A stretch of 5,448 bases of DNA, from NCBI GenBank assembly GCA_021202305.1, contig JAJQDG010000030.1:1-5448 (forward strand), given 5' to 3'. Source of the DNA: Candidatus Gastranaerophilales bacterium (GTDB lineage Bacteria; Cyanobacteriota; Vampirovibrionia; Gastranaerophilales; Gastranaerophilaceae). Below are positions 1 to 5,420 of the stretch, piece after piece. A program made the translations under genes and the position numbers. The notes below the pieces were generated by a model, which saw nothing but the letters and a program-made list of their open reading frames with translations, was not told the DNA's origin and did not search any database. Each line of letters starts with the position of its first letter. Within the stretch, counting starts at the first letter, position 1.

Positions 1-113
1 AGCCCCAACCCCTCGCCAAACAAAGGTTCGGAATTGTCAATGTCTTCAATTGTAATTTCTTCCAGCCCGAGAGAAGTTATAATCAATTTTTTAATTTCAT
101 CTTCCAATTCCAT
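1..113 (-). CDS. Acyl carrier protein, N-terminal part (cut by left edge), APE type
   Basis: Only the first 37 codons are visible; the gene runs off the left edge. The reading begins MELEDEIKKLII and continues to SEPLFGEGLGL. In acyl carrier proteins the segment LFGEGLGL is followed at once by the D-S-I/L motif whose serine carries phosphopantetheine; that serine lies just outside the window. The extended 'F-G-E-G-L-G-L' form is typical of the carrier proteins of aryl polyene clusters (ApeE/ApeF type). Its role would be to hold the growing polyene chain in the cytoplasm. I chose the ATG at 113 because AGAATGG lies 5 nt upstream; an in-frame ATG at 122 would add three residues (M-V-Y). It is the third gene of the minus-strand arm, about 53 bp after the acyltransferase stop. 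Family identity is firm; which ape carrier protein it is remains inference from gene order (apeE likely). Confidence 0.85.
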   Translation of the reverse strand, partial: MELEDEIKKLIITSLGLEEITIEDIDNSEPLFGEGLG

Positions 114-166
114 ATAAACCATTCTAACATAAAAAAATAAAAATTACTCATCAAGGGTGGGGAAAA

Positions 167-1048
167 TTAAAGTTTGTCCGCGGAAACAGGTGTCGAAAGC
201 CGGCGCGGGGTATCGGGATTAGCCGCCCCCTTTCCGCTGTAGGCGGGGGCGGCACATGATTTTTTTCCTGCATTTTTGGATTTTTCCGCAAACCCGTCAT
301 ATAATTCCATAGAAATAAGTTTTGTCAATTCCCTTTTACAATCGACGCTGTCAGGATAAGTTTGCATGATTTTTTCTACATCTATACTGTCTTTTGTAAA
401 AATACTGTACGTTACAGGTTTTGAACCTGCCTTGTAAACGGGCTGATTTATATACAAAAAATCAAAATCAGTATACATAACAATCGGAACAATATTTTTT
501 TTGCAATTCATAGCAATTAAGGAGGCGCCTTTTCTTATTTTCGGATATTCATTTTTTCTGTGGCGGATACCCGTTGGAAATATCAATATATTGAAACCTT
601 CATCCGTCATTTTTTTGGTATTGGTTTTTAATTCTTCTAAGGGTCTATGAGAAACCAGACAAATTGAATTTACAATATTTTTGGTAATTTTGTTTTTCGC
701 CAATCTTTCTGCCACAAAGCAGGTTGTATCAGGAATAAGCGCCATTAGAATAACCCCGTCAATAAAACTTGGATGGGTTGACACTATAATTGAATTTTTT
801 ATATTTCTTAATTTATTTATATCATCAATTTCAAGGCGGATTAAGCGGATAAAACACAATGCGCGTACAAAAAAATACCATGATTTATTTATTAAATTCA
901 AATACGCTTTATGTAATTTTTCAGGTGATTTATACATCCGCTTATTAAGAGGAAAAACAATATAGCCCATTATAATCGTACCGATGCCAAATACAACAAA
1001 AGAGATAAAAACTAAAAAAGTTCTGATTATGCTGATAAATTTATTCAT
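167..1048 (-). CDS. Membrane-bound PlsC-like (LPLAT family) acyltransferase of APE locus, ApeD-like
   Basis: A 293-residue acyltransferase of the lysophospholipid acyltransferase family (PF01553). Residues about 7-33 form a hydrophobic N-terminal membrane segment. The catalytic HX4D motif is H92-P-S-F-I-D97. The second signature is F157-P-T-G-I-R162, where the usual FPEGxR glutamate is threonine, followed by R172-K-G-A. Family members transfer an acyl chain from acyl-ACP or acyl-CoA to a lipid-like acceptor at the inner membrane. Here the partner is probably the carrier protein encoded just downstream, and the job could be transfer or anchoring of the polyene; the acceptor is unknown. The start overlaps the preceding stop by 8 nt (ATGAATAA). 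The last 29 or so residues (from about 265) are Ala/Pro/Ser/Arg-rich, GC-rich in DNA and unlike the rest, so the original C-terminus was probably near residue 262. In APE clusters an acyltransferase sits between chain-length factor and carrier protein genes, as here. Confidence 0.85.
   Translation of the reverse strand: MNKFISIIRTFLVFISFVVFGIGTIIMGYIVFPLNKRMYKSPEKLHKAYLNLINKSWYFFVRALCFIRLIRLEIDDINKLRNIKNSIIVSTHPSFIDGVILMALIPDTTCFVAERLAKNKITKNIVNSICLVSHRPLEELKTNTKKMTDEGFNILIFPTGIRHRKNEYPKIRKGASLIAMNCKKNIVPIVMYTDFDFLYINQPVYKAGSKPVTYSIFTKDSIDVEKIMQTYPDSVDCKRELTKLISMELYDGFAEKSKNAGKKSCAAPAYSGKGAANPDTPRRLSTPVSADKL
172..256. other. GC-rich patch, likely inserted small repeat element, forming the acyltransferase 3' end
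   Basis: By my count about 57 of the 86 bases from 171 to 256 are G or C (66%), against about one third in the flanking coding sequence. The patch contains CCGCGG (178-183), GCCGGC (199-204), a perfect 9-bp inverted repeat (222-230 with 245-253), and CCGCG (178-182) able to pair with CGCGG (204-208). It encodes the Pro/Ala/Ser-rich C-terminal tail of the acyltransferase. This is what one expects from a small palindromic repeat that entered the end of a gene and changed its stop codon. Exact borders are not visible, and no second copy lies in this window to prove it is a repeat. Confidence 0.55.
222..253. repeat. Perfect 9-bp inverted repeat, GC-only stem
   Basis: GCCGCCCCC at 222-230 is the exact reverse complement of GGGGGCGGC at 245-253, with a 14-nt loop. 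All nine pairs are G-C, so the acyltransferase mRNA should fold here strongly, about 55 nt before its stop codon. It could stabilise the message 3' end or lower read-through to the carrier protein gene. On the minus strand no T-run follows it, so it does not look like an intrinsic terminator for its own operon. Confidence 0.7.
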
Positions 1049-1646
1049 ATTTCAGTACGTAATTCCATAAAGCTATTTTTGAAGTTTCTTTTTTTAAAAA
1101 ATGTACAAAGTTGCCAAAGTCATCTTTCAGGCGCGTTTCGTTGGTTTTTGTCAACATTACCCGCGGTTTATCTGCAACGTAATTTTTACTGATATTTAAG
1201 CAGACGCATTTAGAATTATCAACCCCGTCATAATAACAGTATAAAATATTATTAAATCTGCTTAAAACTGCACTCAAAAGCCCCATTGATAAAGAATTAT
1301 CACATGCGGAAACTGCATTATAAGGAATTGTTCTGTTTACTAAGCGCATAAATAAGCCCGCAAGATGATTATGAACCGAAGAAGAAAATATTATCGGTGA
1401 AACTTCCTTATCTATGGTATATTGATTAATTAATTTAACAAGCCTCTCAAATTCCCCGTACTGAGATGAAGATATAACTTCTTCTATTTCATCATCATAA
1501 CATTTATTTAAAGCAAAAACCGCCATTTTGTTTATACCGGTTAATTTGCGCCTTAATAACGGCGGAATAAATTGTATTTCTGCATTTTGAACATTATCTA
1601 AACAGCACCAATTCTTAATATAGAAGCTCGAAACAAATTTATTCAT
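1041..1646 (-). CDS. apeC: Half-length ketosynthase chain-length factor (PF13723 type), ApeC-like
   Basis: A 201-residue protein matching the N-terminal half of beta-ketoacyl synthases (PF13723, Ketoacyl-synt_2). Visible family blocks are PLLRRKLTGINKMAVFAL (29-46), SSSQYGEFERLVKLI (59-73), SPIIFSSSVHNHLAGLF (83-99) and SACDNSLSMGLL (113-124). It lacks the C-terminal half with the two catalytic histidines, so it cannot be a ketosynthase alone. In APE systems such half-length proteins act as the chain-length factor that binds the ApeO ketosynthase. It is slightly shorter than relatives I know (about 230-250 residues), but blocks and the C-terminal tryptophan-containing end (ALWNYV) are present, so it looks intact. 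It is first in the minus-strand arm, starts 28 bp from the divergent apeO start, and overlaps the acyltransferase by 8 nt. No Shine-Dalgarno sequence precedes its ATG, and a TATAAT lies 6 nt upstream, so the transcript may be leaderless. Confidence 0.8.
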   Translation of the reverse strand: MNKFVSSFYIKNWCCLDNVQNAEIQFIPPLLRRKLTGINKMAVFALNKCYDDEIEEVISSSQYGEFERLVKLINQYTIDKEVSPIIFSSSVHNHLAGLFMRLVNRTIPYNAVSACDNSLSMGLLSAVLSRFNNILYCYYDGVDNSKCVCLNISKNYVADKPRVMLTKTNETRLKDDFGNFVHFLKKETSKIALWNYVLKYE

Positions 1647-1674
1647 GCTATCATTATACTATAAGGTTAAGCGG
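1647..1674. promoter_or_regulatory. Compact divergent promoter region with overlapping -10 elements
   Basis: Only 28 bp separate the two divergent start codons. The centre is a palindrome, TTATA-C-TATAA (1654-1664). Plus-strand TATACT (1655-1660) would place a start near 1667, just before apeO. On the minus strand TATAAT (1658 to 1653) would place a start at about 1646, the first base of the chain-length factor ATG. The two -10 boxes overlap, so the arms would compete or be switched together. No good TTGACA-type -35 sits at 16-18 bp for either direction (the nearest are weak TTACAC copies at 1679-1690 on the minus strand). This is a reading of short motifs, not proof. Confidence 0.4.
1663..1666 (+). 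promoter_or_regulatory. Ribosome binding site deciding the apeO start
   Basis: AAGG at 1663-1666 lies 8 nt before the ATG at 1675. The alternative ATG at 1645 lies inside the divergent gene's start codon, has no such site and would add ten residues with no family match, so 1675 is preferred. Confidence 0.55.
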
Positions 1675-2805
1675 ATGAGTGTAAGTGTAACAAAATACAA
1701 TGCCGTATGCAATCTTGGCAATAGCATTGATGAAATTTATATAAACGCTGTTAAGGGAGTTTGCGGCAGTTTTGAAACCTCTGATTTAATTTTTAAAAAT
1801 CAAGCTGTAAGGCTTGCAAAAATCAAATCCCCTCTGCCTGAAATTAATGATGAATTTTTTAACACAAGATGCAACCGATTAATATTAAAAGCTCTTGAAT
1901 TAATAAAAGATAAAATAGAAGCCATAATTCAAAATTACGGAAAAAATAATATCGCAGTTGTTATAGCTGCAACAAATTCAGGTGTTGAAGAATTTGAACA
2001 CACGGGGCAAATTTGCCATAGCGAATTAGGAAACCCTGCATTATTTGTAAAAAAATATCTTAATTTAAATAATTATTATGCAACGGTTTCAACCGCGTGT
2101 TCTTCCGGAATAAAGGCTTTTTCAATTGCAAGAAACCTTTTAAATTCTAAATATTCAAAAGCGGCAATCATAATAGCGGTCGATTCTATCACAAAAGTTC
2201 CCCTGTACGGATTTCATTCTTTAGAAATTCTATCGCCGGAGCAAACCAATCCCTTCGGAAAGAAAAAAACCGGAATTAATATAGGCGAGGCAGTTTCTGT
2301 TTTTGTCTTAGAAAAAGATAAAAAAGGAATTACGGTTGCAGGCATAGGTGAAACCTCCGATATATACCATGCTACAACGCCAAACCCGAATGCAGATGAA
2401 GCAAAAGAGGCAATTGAAAAAGCCCTTTCAGACGCAAAATTAAATCCGGAAGATATAGATTATATCAACCTGCACGGCACAGGAACTTTTGCAAATGATT
2501 TATCTGAAGCAAAAGCTGTATTTGATATATTTGGCGGCAATATTCCAACAAGTTCAACTAAGCCCCTTACCGGACACTGTTTGGGAGCCGCTGCCGGTAT
2601 AGAAACAGCTCTATGCTGCGCATTATTGGATAATTTTAACAAAAAATTATTTCCTCACATTTATGACGGTATTTTTGATGACAGCCTGCCGCCGATAAAA
2701 TTGGTTAGTTTGCAGGATGATTTTAAGCGCTGCAAAACCTGCATGTGCAATTCATTTGGTTTTGGCGGCACTAATGCAATTATGATTTTAAGGGGCAGCA
2801 AATGA
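1675..2805 (+). CDS. apeO: Beta-ketoacyl-ACP synthase (ketosynthase), ApeO-like
   Basis: A 376-residue thiolase-fold ketosynthase related to FabF. It condenses malonyl-ACP with the growing acyl chain in the cytoplasm. The full catalytic set is present, numbered from the 1675 start: nucleophile C142 in VSTACSSG, H267 in NLHGTGT, K296 and H301 in KPLTGHCLGAAAG, and the glycine-rich loop NSFGFGGTN (359-367). The N-terminus is shorter and less FabF-like than usual, without the typical V-I-T-G-x-G opening, as is common for ApeO proteins (my recollection). It heads the plus-strand arm; its TGA overlaps the dehydratase ATG (ATGA). In APE systems ApeO pairs with the half-length chain-length factor encoded here divergently, and the O-P-Q-R order supports this name over housekeeping FabF. 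The KS function is near certain; the ApeO label rests on gene order and context. Confidence 0.85.
   Translation: MSVSVTKYNAVCNLGNSIDEIYINAVKGVCGSFETSDLIFKNQAVRLAKIKSPLPEINDEFFNTRCNRLILKALELIKDKIEAIIQNYGKNNIAVVIAATNSGVEEFEHTGQICHSELGNPALFVKKYLNLNNYYATVSTACSSGIKAFSIARNLLNSKYSKAAIIIAVDSITKVPLYGFHSLEILSPEQTNPFGKKKTGINIGEAVSVFVLEKDKKGITVAGIGETSDIYHATTPNPNADEAKEAIEKALSDAKLNPEDIDYINLHGTGTFANDLSEAKAVFDIFGGNIPTSSTKPLTGHCLGAAAGIETALCCALLDNFNKKLFPHIYDGIFDDSLPPIKLVSLQDDFKRCKTCMCNSFGFGGTNAIMILRGSK
2790..2795 (+). promoter_or_regulatory. Ribosome binding site of the dehydratase gene
   Basis: AAGGGG lies 6 nt before the ATG at 2802, inside the last codons of the ketosynthase gene. It gives the dehydratase its own initiation signal besides the ATGA overlap. 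Confidence 0.65.
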
Positions 2806-3242
2806 ACAATAAATTAAAATTAGAAGATATATTGCCGCATAAAAACCCTATGATTTTAATTGATGAAATTGTGGATTATTCAATACCTGACAGGTATTTA
2901 AAAAGCAAGGTTACCATAAAAGAAAATTCTTTATTTTATGATTCAAAAATAAAAGGAGTTTCTTCTATAATAGGGATAGAATATATGGCTCAAACCATCG
3001 GCTGTTACGCATTTTTAAGAAAGAAACTAAAAACGCCTAAAATCGGCTATTTGCTTGGAACAAGGCTGTATAATAATCTTTTGGACAAATTTGAACAGGG
3101 CAAAACCTATTACATTTTGGTTAAGGAAATATTTTCGGAAGGCGAAATAAATTCTTTTGATTGTTTAATTTATAATGAAACAAAAGAAGAAGTTGCAAGC
3201 GCCGCTTTAAATGTATATCAAGAGGCAGATAATAATGAATAA
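2802..3242 (+). CDS. apeP: Hot-dog fold 3-hydroxyacyl-ACP dehydratase, ApeP-like
   Basis: A 146-residue single hot-dog domain protein related to FabZ/FabA. Such enzymes remove water from 3-hydroxyacyl-ACP to give the trans-2 double bond. The opening block ILPHKNPMILIDEIVDY (10-26) matches the FabZ/ApeP N-terminus, and G58-I-E60-Y-M-A-Q matches the helix bearing the catalytic Glu/Asp. The protein has a single histidine, H13 in LPHKNP, which corresponds to the non-catalytic one of FabZ. The GHFPG segment that carries the catalytic histidine in FabZ is replaced by about FYDSKIKGVSSII (46-57). That fits the known need of ApeP to work with a second dehydratase subunit, ApeI, not seen here. The gene is second in the plus arm, overlapping both neighbours (4 and 8 nt). 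Length is normal for ApeP. Confidence 0.85.
   Translation: MNNKLKLEDILPHKNPMILIDEIVDYSIPDRYLKSKVTIKENSLFYDSKIKGVSSIIGIEYMAQTIGCYAFLRKKLKTPKIGYLLGTRLYNNLLDKFEQGKTYYILVKEIFSEGEINSFDCLIYNETKEEVASAALNVYQEADNNE
3220..3225 (+). promoter_or_regulatory. Ribosome binding site deciding the ketoreductase start
   Basis: AAGAGG lies 9 nt before the ATG at 3235. This site lies downstream of the alternative in-frame ATG at 3211, so it supports 3235. From 3235 the protein opens MNKTVLITGSSRG, the normal FabG start. Confidence 0.65.
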
Positions 3243-3963
3243 AACAGTTTTAATTACAGGCTCAAGCAGGGGTATAGGCAAAGAAACCGCCTTGTATCTG
3301 GCAAAAAACGGTTTCGACATAGTTTTGCACTGCAATAAAAATGTAGAAAAATTAACGGATGTAAAAAAAGAAATTGAAGAAACGGGTCAAAATGCAAGGA
3401 TTTTGCAATTTGATATTTCAGACAGAAAAAAATGCCAAAACGTATTAGAAAAAGATATTCAAGAAAACGGCGCATATTACGGAGTTGTTTTAAATGCCGG
3501 CATAAATAAAGATAATCCTTTCCCCATGCTGGAAGACAGCGAATGGGACGATGTCATTAATACAAATTTAACAGGGTTTTATAACGTATTAAAACCTGTA
3601 TGTATGCCCATGATACAAAACAGAAAAGGCGGCAGAATTGTTGCAATGACTTCAATATCCGGTTTAACCGGAAACAGGGGGCAGGTAAATTACAGCGCAT
3701 CAAAAGCCGGAATTATAGGCGCGGTTAAAGCCTTGAGCAGAGAGCTGGCAAAAAGAAAAATCACGGTAAATTGCGTTGCACCGGGTATAATAGAATCAGA
3801 TATGACAAAAGATATCCCCGATGAAATTATTTCAACGCTGATACCCTTAAAAAGAATGGGAACCCCAAAAGAAGTCGCAAGCCTCATCAATTACTTATTT
3901 GCGGAGGATGCTTCATACATAACAGGTCAGGTAATATCTGTTAACGGGGGAATGTATTTATGA
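3235..3963 (+). CDS. apeQ: 3-ketoacyl-ACP reductase (FabG-like short-chain dehydrogenase), ApeQ-like
   Basis: A 242-residue classical short-chain dehydrogenase that reduces 3-ketoacyl-ACP to the 3-hydroxy form, normally with NADPH. Visible motifs: cofactor loop TGSSRGIG (8-15), with R12 typical of NADPH users; D60 near the adenine pocket; LNAGI (86-90); N111 in NTNLTG; catalytic S140, Y153 and K157 in YSASK, at the same spacing as E. coli FabG; and the closing SVNGGMYL. All catalytic residues are present, so it should be active. It overlaps the dehydratase end by 8 nt (ATGAATAA) and the second ketosynthase by 4 nt (ATGA). A reading from 3211 would add eight residues (M-Y-I-K-R-Q-I-I) before the true start and is rejected. 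Housekeeping FabG cannot be told apart by sequence alone; the O-P-Q-R order makes ApeQ the better call. Confidence 0.88.
   Translation: MNKTVLITGSSRGIGKETALYLAKNGFDIVLHCNKNVEKLTDVKKEIEETGQNARILQFDISDRKKCQNVLEKDIQENGAYYGVVLNAGINKDNPFPMLEDSEWDDVINTNLTGFYNVLKPVCMPMIQNRKGGRIVAMTSISGLTGNRGQVNYSASKAGIIGAVKALSRELAKRKITVNCVAPGIIESDMTKDIPDEIISTLIPLKRMGTPKEVASLINYLFAEDASYITGQVISVNGGMYL
3946..3952 (+). promoter_or_regulatory. Ribosome binding site of the second ketosynthase gene
   Basis: GGGGGAA lies 7 nt before the ATG at 3960, within the final N-G-G codons of the ketoreductase gene. The overlapping ATGA adds coupling to the upstream stop. Confidence 0.6.
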
Positions 3964-5189
3964 CAAACAGGGTTGTTATAACGGGAATGTCCATTATAAG
4001 CCCCCTCGGCTGTAAAGTTGATGAAGCATATAACAGACTGCATTCTTATAATAACTGTGTTTCATATCAAAAAGAATTAGAAAAATATGAAAATTTAAAT
4101 ACTTACCTAGCGGCAAGGCTTGATAATTATGTAATACCTGAATATTTTGACAGAAAAACAAAAAGAACAATGGGGAATGTTGCAATAATGGCGGTGGCAG
4201 CAGCAAAAGAAGCCTTGATTGATGCGGATTTATATGAAGATAAAATAATATCAAGCGGACAAACAGGTGTCAGCTACGGGTCTTCAAGCGGCTCTTTAGA
4301 TGCGATTTTGGATTTTTATTCAATGTGTACGGATAATAAAGTAAAAAGTCTTAATTCAGGGTCGTATATAAAAATGATGCCGCAGACTACTGCCGTTAAT
4401 ATTTCCCTGTATTTTAAAACACACGGCCGTCTGGTAACAACATCAACCGCCTGTACTTCTGGCTCTATGGGTATAGGTTCGGCATACGAACTTATCAAAA
4501 ACGGAATTCAAACCGTAATGATAGCAGGCGGCGCCGAAGAATTTCACCCTGTACAGGCGGGCGTTTTTGACACACTTTATGCAACAAGTATAAAAAATGA
4601 TACTCCTTCATTAACTCCCGCCCCTTTTGATAAAAACAGGGACGGTTTAGTTATAGGCGAAGGTGCGGGAACATTAATCCTTGAAGAATACAATCACGCT
4701 ATCAAAAGAAATGCTAAAATTTATGCGGAAGTTGTCGGGTTTGCAACAAACACGGACGGCGCGCACATTACAAATCCAAATAGCGAAGCAATGACAATTG
4801 TTATGAAAGAAGCGTTAAAATCGGCAAATTTAAAACCTGAAGATATTTCATATATAAACGCGCATGGTACCGGTACAATACAGGGGGATATAGCTGAATC
4901 AATTGCAACATATAATGTGTTTAAAGGCAAATGCCCGATTAGTTCCGTTAAAAGCTATACAGGGCACACGCTCGGCGCATGCGGCGCGATTGAATCAATA
5001 CTTACTATAGAAATGATGCACAATAAGTGGTTTTGTCCGACATTAAATTTAATTAATCCCGATAAAAAGTGTGCTCCACTGGATTATATTATGCACGAAG
5101 GCAGAAAAATCGATACCGAATTTGCAATGACAAATAATTTCGCATTCGGCGGCATAAATACTTCTATAATCCTGAAACTTATTAATTAA
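3960..5189 (+). CDS. apeR: Beta-ketoacyl-ACP synthase (FabF-like), ApeR-like
   Basis: A 409-residue FabF-type ketosynthase, full length for the family. It opens with RVVITGMSIISPLG (4-17). Catalytic residues are C165 in TSTACTSGSMG, H302 in NAHGTGT, K331 and H336 in VKSYTGHTLGACGA. The usual NSFGFGGTN loop reads NNFAFGGIN (392-400). It would carry out malonyl extension steps as a homodimer alongside the ApeO-like enzyme. Unlike the first ketosynthase it keeps the complete FabF N-terminus, so the two are clearly distinct paralogues rather than a recent duplication. It is last in the plus arm and stops 9 bp from the convergent small gene's stop. No clear hairpin terminator follows. A housekeeping FabF cannot be excluded, but the neighbours favour ApeR. 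Confidence 0.87.
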   Translation: MTNRVVITGMSIISPLGCKVDEAYNRLHSYNNCVSYQKELEKYENLNTYLAARLDNYVIPEYFDRKTKRTMGNVAIMAVAAAKEALIDADLYEDKIISSGQTGVSYGSSSGSLDAILDFYSMCTDNKVKSLNSGSYIKMMPQTTAVNISLYFKTHGRLVTTSTACTSGSMGIGSAYELIKNGIQTVMIAGGAEEFHPVQAGVFDTLYATSIKNDTPSLTPAPFDKNRDGLVIGEGAGTLILEEYNHAIKRNAKIYAEVVGFATNTDGAHITNPNSEAMTIVMKEALKSANLKPEDISYINAHGTGTIQGDIAESIATYNVFKGKCPISSVKSYTGHTLGACGAIESILTIEMMHNKWFCPTLNLINPDKKCAPLDYIMHEGRKIDTEFAMTNNFAFGGINTSIILKLIN

Positions 5190-5198
5190 AAATTTTAT

Positions 5199-5408
5199 TT
5201 ACATTCTTTTTTGAAATATTAATTCATATCCCATAACATCTGCAAGTTTTTTTGCTTCGTCATATCTCAGCGTATTATATCTTAATTTTTTTGAAAGCCC
5301 GTCAGGCGTGAATTTTGTTTCATATTGTGCATTATAAAGTTTTGACAATTTATTAAGCGTTAAGCACTCTTTTAGCATTAATATTCTTATATCTTCATTT
5401 GCACTCAT
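5199..5408 (-). CDS. Small XRE-like helix-turn-helix protein, function unknown
   Basis: A 69-residue protein that looks like one small helix-turn-helix domain. Likely helices are about 4-16 (NEDIRILMLKECL), 17-29 (TLNKLSKLY...), a recognition helix about 34-44 (TPDGLSKKLRY), and 46-59 (TLRYDEAKKLADVM) leading into GYELIFQKR. The pattern 'start rule ... S-x-K-L-R ... R-Y-D-E ... A-D-V-x-G-Y-E' resembles small Cro/XRE-type proteins seen alone in many AT-rich bacteria. It probably binds DNA, but the target is unknown; nothing shows that it controls the polyene genes. A strong GAAGGGG lies 5 nt before its ATG. It reads toward apeR with a 9-bp gap, so it is a separate unit, likely marking the right border of the cluster. 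Confidence 0.65.
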   Translation of the reverse strand: MSANEDIRILMLKECLTLNKLSKLYNAQYETKFTPDGLSKKLRYNTLRYDEAKKLADVMGYELIFQKRM

Positions 5409-5413
5409 ACAAA

Positions 5414-5420
5414 CCCCTTC
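5414..5420 (-). promoter_or_regulatory. Ribosome binding site of the small helix-turn-helix gene
   Basis: On the minus strand GAAGGGG ends 5 nt before the ATG at 5408. It is a strong site and is the best evidence that this short reading frame is a real gene. Confidence 0.6.

Noticed and set aside
222..266. GC stem (222-253) followed by seven T (260-266) as a plus-strand intrinsic terminator.
   Set aside because: The T-run begins 6 nt after the stem and no plus-strand gene leads into it; both genes here read on the minus strand, where no T-run follows the stem.
681..965. 94-codon plus-strand reading frame.
   Set aside because: It lies fully inside the acyltransferase gene, opposite its conserved HX4D region, has no family match or ribosome binding site I can see, and is a shadow frame.
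1645..1674. Longer apeO start at 1645.
   Set aside because: It overlaps the divergent gene's start codon, has no ribosome binding site, and adds ten residues without family match.
3254..3475. 73-codon minus-strand reading frame, and similar ones at 2460-2642, 3690-3890, 3994-4254, 4316-4498 and 4721-4930.
   Set aside because: All lie opposite well-conserved enzyme genes and show no recognisable motif; they are shadows.
1675..5189. Housekeeping fatty acid synthesis cluster (fabF-fabZ-fabG-fabF).
   Set aside because: Two distinct ketosynthases, a dehydratase without the FabZ catalytic His, a half-length chain-length factor and the APE-type carrier protein fit an aryl polyene locus better.
5182..5215. 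Two-way terminator between apeR and the convergent small gene.
   Set aside because: Only short AT palindromes (TTAATTAA, AAAATTTT) and a T6 run are present; no stable stem is seen.
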